64,000 nt of DNA from VAXT01 sp963698015 (lineage in GTDB: Bacteria > Actinomycetota > Thermoleophilia > Gaiellales > Gaiellaceae), in NCBI GenBank assembly GCA_963698015.1, contig OY969109.1, positions 2,604,001 to 2,668,000 on the forward strand, in the 5' to 3' direction. Positions 52,161 to 60,146 of the stretch are shown here, one piece after another. A program made the translations under genes and the position numbers. Position 1 is the first letter of the stretch. Every line of letters starts with the position of its first letter. The notes beneath the pieces are model-generated. The model was given only the letters and a program-made list of their open reading frames with translations. It searched no databases and had not been told where the DNA came from.

Positions 52161-52172
52161 CCGCGGAGCTTA
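52161..52172 (-). promoter_or_regulatory. -10 hexamer TAAGCT for the M14 carboxypeptidase gene
   Basis: TAAGCT (52172-52167), overlapping the TAA stop of the upstream peptidase gene, then 6 nt to ATG 52160. Confidence 0.45.
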
Positions 52173-53678
52173 AGCCGACAGCTCTGAGACGAGCGGCTTG
52201 GTGTCGAGCGGGTCGAAGCCGATGCGCGCCGCGATCTCCTCGCTCGCCGGCCGCGTGCCCTCGCTGAAGAGGTCGCGCAGCCGGTCGCCGGTCTGCTCGG
52301 AGCGCCACCAGTCCGGGCCGACCTCGTGCGCCAGGTACTCGCGGAGCTGCGCCGAGCGGATCCAGGCGCGGAGGTAGTCGGCCGAGTAGAAGCCGGCGTC
52401 CATGTCCGCGAGGTAGTTGTCCGAGCGGTAGTAGACCCCGGTCGCATCGCTGATCTTCTCCGAGTAGCCGTCGGGGGTGCCGCCGTCCTCGTTGAAGCGG
52501 CCCCAGAAGTCGAGCTCGAAGCCGAGCTTGGCCGCGTAGCGCCGGTAGAGCAGCGCCTCGAGGAACGTCGTCGCCTCCGCGTTCCGCTGCGCCTCCTCGT
52601 CCGAGAGCCCGAAGTACTCCGTGTGCCAGCCGGGCTCGCGCGAGATCGCCTCGAGGATGAAGGAGTAGATCTCCGTCAGCGCATGGTCGCGCGAGAGGTT
52701 GCGGAACGTGTACGGGAGGTTCGGGTCGCAGCCCGCGTAGTGGAGCGCGTGCCCCGCTTCGTGCAGGAACGCCTGGTAGTCGTGGAGCCCGCCCTGCGCC
52801 CGCGTGATCAGGTGGACGACCTCGGGTGCGTCCGCGGCGATCACGCACGCACGCGGAGATTTCTGCGGACGGTCGTCGAGGTCGAGCCTGATCCGCGAGT
52901 CGTTCGCGAGATCGAAGCCGAGCTTCGAGAGCGTGTCCATGCAGACCTCGACGGCGCGGTCCTTCGTGTAGGTCGCCTCGAGCGGCGAGAGCCGCCGCAT
53001 GTAGGAGACGTGGAACGCCGAGGGCCTTTCGTCGCGCTCGTCACCGAGCAGTCGCTCGAACCAGCGGTCGCGGAGGGCCGCGTACGCGCCGGCGCTCTCG
53101 TCGCTCGCTCGCCTGAGCCGTTCAGCGAGGTCGCGAAGCGAGATGCCCTTCTCCTCTTCGTTGCGCGCCACGGGATCCGTGATTCCGGACAGCTCGCCTG
53201 CGAGCGCGCTCTCGTCGCGGATCAGCTCACGCCGGCCCTCGTTGAACTCTGCCGACACGTCCGCCTGGAGCTTGCCCAGCTCGTCGCGTTCGGCGTAGTC
53301 CGGAAGCACGGCCAGCTTCGCCTGCGCCGTCCTCAGCGGCAGCTCCTCGTCCTGGAACGTGACCCGCGCCGCGAGGATCGCGTTCTCGAGCTCGTCCTTG
53401 CGCTCCGAGAGCTCCTGGTCGGCGACGCCCGCTTCGCATTCGAGGCGCAGGCGGAAGATCCGCTCGTGCTCGTCGCCTTCTTCCCCCTCCTCGGCCGAGC
53501 GCAGCGCATCGAGCTGCTCGCGGTTGAAAAGATCCGCGTAGCGCGCGACGATCTCGGCGCGCTCGGAGATTTCCTTCTCTCCGACTCGAACCGCACGCAC
53601 CTCCTCGGCCCGCTCGAAGAGGTACTTCCGGAGGCGCTCCTCGTACTCCGCAGGGGTGCGAACCGTAGCGACGTTCAC
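52170..53678 (-). CDS. M3-like zinc metallopeptidase
   Basis: 502 residues. Zinc site FLHEAGHALHYAG (HEAGH) with the third ligand Glu in RDHALTEIYSFILEAI, in the gluzincin pattern of the M3/oligoendopeptidase F group. N-terminal half is helical and charged (YEERLRKYLFERAEEVRAVR). The call is at family level; the substrate is probably small cytoplasmic peptides. The GTG at 53678 is supported by a TTGACA-17-GTAAAT promoter 8 nt upstream; an in-frame TTG at 53687 would lie inside that -10 element. Confidence 0.85.
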   Translation of the reverse strand: MNVATVRTPAEYEERLRKYLFERAEEVRAVRVGEKEISERAEIVARYADLFNREQLDALRSAEEGEEGDEHERIFRLRLECEAGVADQELSERKDELENAILAARVTFQDEELPLRTAQAKLAVLPDYAERDELGKLQADVSAEFNEGRRELIRDESALAGELSGITDPVARNEEEKGISLRDLAERLRRASDESAGAYAALRDRWFERLLGDERDERPSAFHVSYMRRLSPLEATYTKDRAVEVCMDTLSKLGFDLANDSRIRLDLDDRPQKSPRACVIAADAPEVVHLITRAQGGLHDYQAFLHEAGHALHYAGCDPNLPYTFRNLSRDHALTEIYSFILEAISREPGWHTEYFGLSDEEAQRNAEATTFLEALLYRRYAAKLGFELDFWGRFNEDGGTPDGYSEKISDATGVYYRSDNYLADMDAGFYSADYLRAWIRSAQLREYLAHEVGPDWWRSEQTGDRLRDLFSEGTRPASEEIAARIGFDPLDTKPLVSELSA

Positions 53679-53715
53679 TCTTGGCAATTTACACCGCCAA
53701 GGCTGATATTGTCAA
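53679..53715 (-). promoter_or_regulatory. Consensus promoter TTGACA - 17 bp - GTAAAT, leaderless M3 peptidase
   Basis: TTGACA at 53715-53710, 17-bp spacer, GTAAAT at 53692-53687, then 8 nt to GTG 53678. The best -35 in the window; it fixes the start codon. Confidence 0.7.
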
Positions 53716-53726
53716 CTATATCCTGC

Positions 53727-54131
53727 TCAGAGCTCGACCGAGCTCGAGCAGAGGCGCTCGACCGTGGCCCGGAAGACGTCGAGGTCGAACGGCTTCCGAA
53801 TGAAGTCGTCGGCGCCCGCGTCGAGCGGGGGATCGCTCACCGAGGTGCCGCTGAGCAGGCAGATCGACGCGCCCGGTTGCTGCGACCGGATGACCGGGAC
53901 GAGCTCTCGCCCGTCGCGGCTGCCCACGTGCAGGTCGAGCAGCACGAGGTTGACCTGTTCCTGCGTCAGGAGCTCGCCGGCGAGGTCGATGCTGCCGGCC
54001 TCGAGCACGCGGTAGTTCTCGAGCTCGAGGTTCACGCGGCAGAGCATGCGCAGCGCGGGGTCGTCCTCGACGACGAGGACGGTCGCCACCGTGTCCCCCG
54101 CAGGCCGCTGCGAGTTGATCGACATTCCCAT
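53727..54131 (-). CDS. Single-domain response regulator (receiver only)
   Basis: 134 residues. ATVLVVEDDPALRMLCRVNL with the acidic pair, phospho-acceptor Asp in NLVLLDLHVGSRDG, switch Ser in SICLLSGTSVSDPP, and the Lys in DFIRKPFDLDVFRATVERL. No output domain, so it likely acts through protein contacts or is the phospho-relay partner of a kinase elsewhere. ATG 54131 chosen; ATG 54125 is possible. The peptidase promoter lies just downstream. Confidence 0.9.
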   Translation of the reverse strand: MGMSINSQRPAGDTVATVLVVEDDPALRMLCRVNLELENYRVLEAGSIDLAGELLTQEQVNLVLLDLHVGSRDGRELVPVIRSQQPGASICLLSGTSVSDPPLDAGADDFIRKPFDLDVFRATVERLCSSSVEL

Positions 54132-54186
54132 ACTGATGTCGACAGCTAGACGGCCGCGCCTCACTCCGTCTTGCGCCCGGGTGCAG

Positions 54187-54208
54187 AAAAAACCCGCTCT
54201 TTGCGGGT
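54187..54208 (-). terminator. Intrinsic terminator of gltX
   Basis: On the minus strand ACCCGC-AAAGA-GCGGGT followed by six T. It lies between gltX (stop 54319) and the response regulator. The rest of 54132-54318 shows no other gene. Confidence 0.9.
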
Positions 54209-54318
54209 ATTTGTGGGTCAGAGCCGTACCTCGAACGAGCGACGCCCCGTTTTCTGCTCAGACGTGGGAAACGAGAGCTCCGCGGACTGGATCGAGACCT
54301 TCCACCGCAAGCGGTCCC

Positions 54319-55578
54319 TCAGGCCCCTGCCCCCCGGGCGCTCCTGATCCGCTCGAGGGTCCGCTCGCGGCCGAGGAGCTCGATGCTCTCGAAGAGGCCG
54401 GGCGACACCTTCGAGCCCGTGACCGCGACGCGGATCGGCTGGAACGCGTCGCGCGGCTTCATGTCCAGGCGTTCGGCGAGCCCGCGGAGCGATTGCTCGA
54501 TCGACCCGGCGGTGAACGGCTCGAGCTCGGCGAGGGTCTGCTCGGCGTGCTCGAGCACGGCTCCGTCGAGAAGCGCCGGGTTCGGCTCCACGTTTCGGAA
54601 GAGGAAGCCGGCGAACTCGGGGAACTCGCCGAGCCTCGCGATCTTCTCCTGGACGAGCGGCGCCGACCTGCGAACGAGCTCCTCGTCCCAGTCGTAGCCC
54701 TGCTCGCCGAGATAGCCAGCGAGCCGACTGGCGTACTCATCCGCCGAGAGCTCGCGCAGGTACACGCCGTTCAGCCAGTCGAGCTTCTGGAAGTCGAACA
54801 CGGCCGGGCTCGCGCCGACGCGCTCGAGCGTGAAGCGCTCGACGAGCTGGTCGCGGGACATGACCGTGGTCTTGTCGTCGTAGCTCCAGCCGAGGAGCGC
54901 GAGGAAGTTGACGAGCGCCTCTGGGATGTAGCCCTCCTCGCGGAACTCCTCGACCGAGGTCGCGCCGTGCCGCTTGGAGAGTTTCTTCCCGTCCGGGCCG
55001 AGGATGTTCGCCAGATGGCCGTACTCCGGGAGCGACGCCCCGAGCGCCTCGAGGATCTGGATCTGCTTCGGCGTGTTCGAGATGTGGTCTTCGCCGCGCA
55101 GGACGTGCGTGATCCCGTCCAGCCAGTCCTCGACGGGCGAGGCGAAGTTGTAGGTCGGCCGGCCGTCGGCGCGGACGAGGACGAGGTCTTCGATCTTCTC
55201 GTTCGGCTGCTCGATGCGACCACGGATGAGGTCGTCCCAGGCAGTGGCGCCCTCGTCGGGCATGCGCATGCGGATCGCGCCCTCGTCTTCGTACGCCTTC
55301 CCCTCCGCGAGGAGACGCTGCGCCTCTTCGCGGCACCGCTCCATGCGGTCGAGCTGGAAAGTGACGTCGCCGTCCCAATCGAGCCCGAGCCAGCGGAGCG
55401 AGTCCTGGATCTGCGCGGTGGCGGTGTCGACCTCGCGACTCGTGTCCGTGTTCTCGATGCGCAACCGGAACTCGCCGCCCTCGTGGCGCGCGAAGAGCCA
55501 GTTGAAGAGCGCGGTGTGGACCCCTCCGATGTGGAGGAACCCGGTCGGGCTGGGCGCGAAGCGGACCACGGGTGGCAT
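54319..55578 (-). CDS. gltX: Glutamyl-tRNA synthetase
   Basis: 419 residues. RFAPSPTGFLHIGGVHTALF is the HIGH motif, KLSKRHGATS the KMSKS equivalent; LRIENTDTSREVDTA and HVLRGEDHISNTPKQIQILE are conserved. Somewhat shorter than typical (about 480), in the C-terminal anticodon-binding part. With a single GltX, a GatCAB system would also use it for tRNA-Gln, but that cannot be judged here. ATG 55578, 7 nt after TACGAT; divergent from nfo by 19 bp. Confidence 0.94.
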   Translation of the reverse strand: MPPVVRFAPSPTGFLHIGGVHTALFNWLFARHEGGEFRLRIENTDTSREVDTATAQIQDSLRWLGLDWDGDVTFQLDRMERCREEAQRLLAEGKAYEDEGAIRMRMPDEGATAWDDLIRGRIEQPNEKIEDLVLVRADGRPTYNFASPVEDWLDGITHVLRGEDHISNTPKQIQILEALGASLPEYGHLANILGPDGKKLSKRHGATSVEEFREEGYIPEALVNFLALLGWSYDDKTTVMSRDQLVERFTLERVGASPAVFDFQKLDWLNGVYLRELSADEYASRLAGYLGEQGYDWDEELVRRSAPLVQEKIARLGEFPEFAGFLFRNVEPNPALLDGAVLEHAEQTLAELEPFTAGSIEQSLRGLAERLDMKPRDAFQPIRVAVTGSKVSPGLFESIELLGRERTLERIRSARGAGA

Positions 55579-55597
55579 GCGCCGTATCGTAGGGGCC
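55579..55597. promoter_or_regulatory. Symmetric bidirectional promoter of gltX and nfo
   Basis: The 19-bp gap holds TATCGTA. TATCGT on the plus strand (55585-55590) is 7 nt before GTG 55598, and TACGAT on the minus strand (55591-55586) is 7 nt before ATG 55578. The geometry matches the ftcD/methyltransferase gap. Confidence 0.6.
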
Positions 55598-56467
55598 GTG
55601 CTGATCGGCGCTCACGTCTCGATCGAAGGCGGCATCCAGACGGCGATCGACCGCGCCGAGGCGATGGGCGCCGACTCGGTGCAGGTGTTCACGCAGAGCC
55701 CGCGGATGTGGCGGCCGTCGAACCACCTGCCGGAGAACATCGAGCGGTTCAAGGAGCGCCGTGCCGAGGTCGGGCTCGGTGGCGTCCTCTGCCACGCGAT
55801 GTATCTCGTGAACCTCGCGAATCCGAAGGACGATCTCTACGAGAAGTCGGTCGCCACGATGGTCAACTCGGTCGACGTGGGCTGCGCGATCGAGGCGGAC
55901 GGCGTCGTCTTCCACATCGGGTCCCACCTTGGCGCGGGCATGGACGCGGGGCTCAAGCGGGTCGTCAAGGCGATGAAACAAGTGCTCGACCGGTGCTCCG
56001 AGACGACGTGGCTCCTGATGGAGAACACCGCAGGAGCAGGCGCCACGATCGGCCGGTCGATCGAGGAACTGGCACTGATCTTCGACCGCCTCAATGGCCA
56101 TCCGCGGCTCGGCGTTTGCCTCGATTCGTGCCACCTGTACGCGTCGGGGTACGACGTGACCGACGAGACGGCGCTGGACCAGGCTCTCGACGAGCTCGAT
56201 CGGTCGATCGGCCTCGACCGCCTGCGCGCGCTCCACATCAACGACTCGGCGACGCCACTCGGATCGAATCGTGACCGGCACGCGAACATCGGCGAGGGCC
56301 TGATGGGCAGGAAGCTGGGCGTCTTTCTACGCCACCCCCGGCTGCAGGGCCTACCCGCGGTGCTCGAGGTGCCGGGCGAGGACGGGGGCGGGCCGAACGC
56401 GGACGAAGTCCGGAAGGCGAAGAAGCTCCACGCAGCCCGGCCGCGAGCATCGAAGGCGAAACGGTGA
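55598..56467 (+). CDS. nfo: Endonuclease IV (AP endonuclease)
   Basis: 289 residues, TIM-barrel AP endonuclease with three zinc ions. GAHVSIEGGIQTAIDRA opening, VFTQSPRMW, HAMYLVNLANP, VVFHIGSHLGAG, LLMENTAGAGATIG (Glu ligand), GVCLDSCHLYASGYDVT, ALHINDSATPLGSNRDRHANIGEG. All family motifs are present. Basic C-terminal tail. GTG start, leaderless by promoter spacing. A strong terminator follows. Confidence 0.95.
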   Translation: MLIGAHVSIEGGIQTAIDRAEAMGADSVQVFTQSPRMWRPSNHLPENIERFKERRAEVGLGGVLCHAMYLVNLANPKDDLYEKSVATMVNSVDVGCAIEADGVVFHIGSHLGAGMDAGLKRVVKAMKQVLDRCSETTWLLMENTAGAGATIGRSIEELALIFDRLNGHPRLGVCLDSCHLYASGYDVTDETALDQALDELDRSIGLDRLRALHINDSATPLGSNRDRHANIGEGLMGRKLGVFLRHPRLQGLPAVLEVPGEDGGGPNADEVRKAKKLHAARPRASKAKR

Positions 56468-56514
56468 GTCGCCGCGGCGCATCGGGGTCCGACCGAGACA
56501 GGCTCTAACAGGAC

Positions 56515-56555
56515 GAGGCCCCCGCGGGGTCCGGCCGCGGGCCTCCCTCCGTTTT
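56515..56555 (+). terminator. Intrinsic terminator of nfo
   Basis: GAGGCCC..CGCGG and CCGCGGGCCTC form a long GC stem with a single bulge, followed by CCTCCGTTTT. Confidence 0.8.
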
Positions 56556-56634
56556 CACACTATCCGGGAAACGCGCACGTGTCTGTCACCGGCTCGTGCC
56601 GTCTTAGTGCATCTCGTTTTGCAACACCGCCTCC

Positions 56635-56675
56635 ATCTCGGGGGAACCTCCCGGTTCCCCCGAACCCCCTCCACT
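56635..56675 (-). repeat. Dispersed hairpin repeat, copy C
   Basis: On the minus strand GGAGGGGG precedes a perfect 10-bp stem, CGGGGGAACC and GGTTCCCCCG (56640-56663), the same design as copy B at 57997-58040. It lies between nfo and the Cys-rich gene. The remaining intergenic sequence 56468-56698 has no reading frame I can support. Confidence 0.7.
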
Positions 56676-56698
56676 GGTCCGCTTTCGCGGACACAGCG

Positions 56699-57163
56699 CT
56701 ACGCGCTGGGACTGACCTGCGCGAAGACCCGGAAGCTCGGCTCACCGAGCGGAAGCTCGTGGAACTCGGGATTGACGCACCCGATGTCGTCCTCGCGTCC
56801 TTCGTAGCACGCCTCGACCTCGACGTGGCACATCGGCAACGGCCGCTTGCTCGCCCGCACCGCGCCGAACTGGCCGCGCTGCTCGGCCTCGAGCATGAGC
56901 ACGAGGTCGATCTCGACATCGAACACCTTCTGGAGGCACCCAACGTAGGTGCGCCCCACTTCCTCGAAGGAGTAGAGAAACGGACATCCCCGCGCGACGC
57001 ACGCCGACGGATAGACCACCTTGTCGCAATGAACACCGCAGCGCCTGCAATCGACCTCATCCTGGGGATGGAGAGGGAGCCCCTGCGGAACGACCTCCAG
57101 GCGCCGCATCGTGCGGACATTTTCGGGCCGGGCGGCCCGATCCGCAAGACTTGACAACCGCAT
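56699..57163 (-). CDS. Cys-rich small protein, possible metal-binding, unknown family
   Basis: 154 residues. RRLEVVPQGLPLHPQDEVDC leads into a Cys cluster DCRRCGVHCDKVVYPSACVARGC, a FLYSFEEVGRTYVGCLQKVF segment and an acidic C-terminal region with further Cys (MCHVEVEACYEGREDDIGC). The CxxCxxxC...C...C spacing suggests a zinc or iron-sulfur site. It resembles no characterised family I can name. ATG 57163 sits inside a 14-bp palindrome. It follows a HAD gene by 14 bp and is probably in its operon. Confidence 0.75.
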   Translation of the reverse strand: MRLSSLADRAARPENVRTMRRLEVVPQGLPLHPQDEVDCRRCGVHCDKVVYPSACVARGCPFLYSFEEVGRTYVGCLQKVFDVEIDLVLMLEAEQRGQFGAVRASKRPLPMCHVEVEACYEGREDDIGCVNPEFHELPLGEPSFRVFAQVSPSA

Positions 57164-57173
57164 TTGAAAATGC
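57160..57173. promoter_or_regulatory. Palindrome GCATTT-GA-AAATGC containing the start codon
   Basis: Perfect 6-bp arms surround GA, and the ATG of the Cys-rich gene is within the left arm. It could be an operator or a hairpin that occludes initiation. Confidence 0.4.
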
Positions 57174-57177
57174 TTAG

Positions 57178-57903
57178 TCAGGCGGAGCCGAGCAGCCGAT
57201 CGGCGATGTTCAGAACGTCCATCTGCGTGAAGGCCTGGTGGTGCGGCTCCGCCCCGTGCGGGTTCTCGTCCGCGCGGAACCAAAGGGCCTGAACGGTCGT
57301 CATTCCGACCTCGTCGGCGCCGCGAACATCCTCGAACAGCCGGTCGCCGACGAAGAGCGACTCCTCGGCCGCCGCACCGAGCGCGATCAACGCCTGCTCG
57401 AAGATCTCAGGGTGCGGCTTGCGCTTCCCGACCTCCGACGAAAAGACTGCAAAGTCGATCCTTTCCGCGATCCCCATCTGCTCGAGATCGCGGCGCAGCA
57501 GCCAGCCGGGGTCGAACGCGTTCGAGACGAGCCCCAGCTTGAGGCCGCGGGCGCGAAGCGACTCGAGCATGGCGTGGGTCGTCGCTCCGAGCACACGCGC
57601 CGGCTGCCACCCCTCGTGCTCGGCCTCGAGAAAGCGGTCCAGCTCCTCATCCGAGACCTCGACGCCGAAGTGAGCGAGCGTCTCGCGGATCATGCCCGGA
57701 TACTCGATCTCCTCGAGCGTCCCGGGGACCCAGAACAGCGGCTCGAACTGCTCGCGGAAGTGCCCGAGGATGTCGTCGGCGGGCGCGAGGTCGTCCCGAC
57801 CGAGAGCCTCGAGGCCCGCGCGGAACGCCGTGTCCATGAGCTCCTCGTCAAACCGGAACTCCATGAGCGTGTCGCCCCAATCGAAGAGAACGGCCCGGAG
57901 CAC
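57178..57903 (-). CDS. HAD-superfamily hydrolase
   Basis: 241 residues. Motif I LFDWGDTLMEF (nucleophile Asp; second acidic position is Gly-Asp as in haloacid dehalogenase-like phosphatases), motif II LGLVSNAFD, motif III Lys in GKRKPHPEIFEQAL, motif IV SLFVGDRLFEDVRGADEVGM. A helical cap lies between I and II. Substrate unknown, phosphatase likely. GTG start at 57903, with no typical -10 at leaderless spacing. Confidence 0.88.
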   Translation of the reverse strand: MLRAVLFDWGDTLMEFRFDEELMDTAFRAGLEALGRDDLAPADDILGHFREQFEPLFWVPGTLEEIEYPGMIRETLAHFGVEVSDEELDRFLEAEHEGWQPARVLGATTHAMLESLRARGLKLGLVSNAFDPGWLLRRDLEQMGIAERIDFAVFSSEVGKRKPHPEIFEQALIALGAAAEESLFVGDRLFEDVRGADEVGMTTVQALWFRADENPHGAEPHHQAFTQMDVLNIADRLLGSA

Positions 57904-57996
57904 TCAGAACCCTCCGTGCCGGCTGCGCAGTGGCGTTCCCAGGCCGGAGGCGGGCTTTGCCCGCCGCAGGCACAGCAGTGCTTGTCCAACGAGTGG

Positions 57997-58040
57997 TGCG
58001 AAGGAGGGGGCACACGGGGGAACCCTGGGTTCCCCCGTGA
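57997..58040 (+). repeat. Dispersed hairpin repeat, copy B
   Basis: Perfect 10-bp stem CGGGGGAACC / GGTTCCCCCG (58015-58037), preceded by GGAGGGGG. A 24-base run is identical to copy A. It lies in the 57904-58076 gap before cax, together with a GGGCTTTGCCCG block near 57960 that also recurs near copy A. Confidence 0.75.
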
Positions 58041-58064
58041 TCAGGACGGCGCGGAGCATCGCGA

Positions 58065-58076
58065 TAACCTAGCCGC
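58065..58076 (+). promoter_or_regulatory. -10 hexamer TAACCT for leaderless cax
   Basis: TAACCT (58065-58070), then AGCCGC, then GTG 58077. Confidence 0.5.
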
Positions 58077-59117
58077 GTGGCGCGGAAGATCCTCTGGGGC
58101 TCCCTCGCCCTCGCGCCCGTCACGATCGCCGCGGATCTCCTGCTCGATCTCGGCGACGTCGAGCTGTTCGTCCTCGCCTCGCTCGCGCTCGTCCCGCTCG
58201 CCTGGCTGATCGGCGAGGCGACGGAGCACGCCGCGCATCACACCGGCCCGGGCATCGGCGGATTTCTGAACGCGACCTTCGGCAACGCGCCGGAGCTGAT
58301 CATCTCGCTGCTCGCGGTCAACAAGGGGCTGACCGAGGTCGTGCGCGGCTCGCTGACGGGGAGCGTCGTCGGCAACATCCTGCTCGTCCTCGGCTTCTCG
58401 CTCCTCGTCGGCACCGGCGACATGCGTCTCGACAGGCAGTCGAGCTTCGTCTGGCTCGGGCTGATCCTCGTCGCGACCGTCGGTTTCAGCCTGCCGGCGA
58501 TCCCGAGCTGGCACGGAGACCCGACGCGCCATTCACTCGCCGTGCTCACGGTTCCCGTGGCGATCTTCCTGCTCGTGCTCTACGTCGGCGTCACGTGGTG
58601 GCAGCTCAGCCGGCACCGCGCGCGGCACGTGGCGTCCGAGGAGGACGAAGGAGTCTGGGCGTTGTCGAGTGCGATCGGCGTGCTCGCCGCTGCGACGGTG
58701 GTCACCGCGCTGATCGCGGAGATCCTCGTCGGCTCGATCGAGACATTCGCGGAGAAGGCGCACCTGTCCGACTTCTTCGTCGCCGCCGTGATCGTGGCGA
58801 TCGTCGGCAACGCGGCCGAGCACGGCGGGGCGGTCGTCGTCGCGCATCACGGCAAGGTGAGGCTGGCGGCGGAGATCGCGCTCTCGTCCGGCGCCCAGGT
58901 CGCGGTCTTCCTGATCCCCGCGGTCGCGTTGCTCTCGTGGGCGATCGAGCCGATCGCTTTCGCCTTCAGGCCGGTGGAGATCGCCGCGCTCGGCACATCA
59001 GCGCTGGTCGTTGGAGCGTTCTTCGTCGACCGCCAATCGAGCCGGCGGGACGGCGCCGCGCTGATCCTGCTCTACGTGGTCGTCGCCGTGGCGTTCTTCA
59101 TCTCTGGCGATCGCTGA
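58077..59117 (+). CDS. cax: Calcium/cation:proton antiporter (CaCA, Cax type)
   Basis: 346 residues, about eleven helices. The two alpha repeats are visible: GGFLNATFGNAPELIISLLAVNKG and VAIVGNAAEHGGAVVVAHHG, with the GNxxE pattern that forms the ion site. LAWLIGEATEHAAHHTGPG fits the vacuolar-type Cax family. Moves Ca2+ or other cations out of the cytoplasm in exchange for protons. GTG start. Its end overlaps ltaE (convergent) by 46 bp. Confidence 0.9.
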   Translation: MARKILWGSLALAPVTIAADLLLDLGDVELFVLASLALVPLAWLIGEATEHAAHHTGPGIGGFLNATFGNAPELIISLLAVNKGLTEVVRGSLTGSVVGNILLVLGFSLLVGTGDMRLDRQSSFVWLGLILVATVGFSLPAIPSWHGDPTRHSLAVLTVPVAIFLLVLYVGVTWWQLSRHRARHVASEEDEGVWALSSAIGVLAAATVVTALIAEILVGSIETFAEKAHLSDFFVAAVIVAIVGNAAEHGGAVVVAHHGKVRLAAEIALSSGAQVAVFLIPAVALLSWAIEPIAFAFRPVEIAALGTSALVVGAFFVDRQSSRRDGAALILLYVVVAVAFFISGDR

Positions 59118-60145
59118 GCGCCCAGCGCGCGGGGGATCGCCTCGATCGCGTGATCGATGTCCTCGTCGCCGATCCCGAGATGCGTCACGGCGCGGAGCAC
59201 GCCGGGGTGGAGCGTTCCCGAGACGCGCACGCCTTCGGCCAGCAGCCGCTCGGTCGCGTCGCCCGGCGCGATGCCCATCGACCCGACGTCGAGCTGGACG
59301 AAGTTCGTCTCGACGCGCTCGAGATCGACCGCCACGCCGGCCTCGTGCAGCGCCTCCGCGAGCCGACGGGCACGCACGTGGTCCTCGGCCAGCCGGTCGA
59401 CGTTGTGGTCGAGCGCGTAGACGCAGGCGGCCGCGACGATCCCCGCCTGCCGCATCGCGCCGCCGAACTGGTGCTTGAAGCGTCGCGCCTGCACCATGCG
59501 TTCGGCCGAGCCCGCGACGGTCGCGCCGAGCGGACAGCCGAGCCCCTTCGAGAAGCAGATCGTGACCGTGTCCGCGTGGCCGGCGATTGCCGACGGCGCC
59601 ACCCCGCTCGCCACGGCGGCGTTGAAGAGGCGCGCGCCGTCCAGATGCAGCATGAGGTCGAGCTCGCGGCAGGTCTCGGCCATCGCCTCGACGTCGGCGA
59701 GCGGCCAGACGCGACCTCCGGCCGCGTTGTGCGTGTTCTCGATCGCCACGATGCGCGTCGTCGGCACGTGGCCGAGGTCGCCCCTACGGGCCGCCGCGCG
59801 CACCTGGTCCGTCGTGAAACGCCCGCCTACAGACGGAAGCGGCCGCGTCATCAGCCCCGCGTGCACCGCCGGGCCGCCGAGCTCGGCGATGAGGATGTGC
59901 GACAGCTCCTCGGCGATCAGCTCGTCGCCCGGATCGCCGAGCACCCGCAGCGCGATCTCGTTCGCCATCGTCGCGGTGGGGACGAAGACCGAGTCCTCGT
60001 GGCCGAGGAGCTCAGCCGCGCGCCGCTCGAGCTCGTTGACGGTCGGGTCCTCCCGGATCTGCTCGTCGCCGACCTCGGCGTTCGCGATCGCCTCCCGCAT
60101 CGCCTGCGTCGGCTGCGTCGCCGTGTCGGAGCGAAGATCGACCAC
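59072..60145 (-). CDS. ltaE: Low-specificity L-threonine aldolase
   Basis: PLP enzyme of fold type I that splits threonine to glycine and acetaldehyde. 357 residues: VDLRSDTATQPTQAMREAIA start, DEQIREDPTVNELERRAAEL, FVPTATMANEIAL, IENTHNAAGGRVWPL, LHLDGARLFNAAVASG and the PLP Lys in TICFSKGLGCPLGA. The glycine cleavage genes nearby suggest threonine-glycine catabolism. GTG 60145 is one base after the upstream DUF4389 stop. Confidence 0.93.
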   Translation of the reverse strand: MVDLRSDTATQPTQAMREAIANAEVGDEQIREDPTVNELERRAAELLGHEDSVFVPTATMANEIALRVLGDPGDELIAEELSHILIAELGGPAVHAGLMTRPLPSVGGRFTTDQVRAAARRGDLGHVPTTRIVAIENTHNAAGGRVWPLADVEAMAETCRELDLMLHLDGARLFNAAVASGVAPSAIAGHADTVTICFSKGLGCPLGATVAGSAERMVQARRFKHQFGGAMRQAGIVAAACVYALDHNVDRLAEDHVRARRLAEALHEAGVAVDLERVETNFVQLDVGSMGIAPGDATERLLAEGVRVSGTLHPGVLRAVTHLGIGDEDIDHAIEAIPRALGAQRSPEMKNATATTT

Positions 60146-60146
60146 G

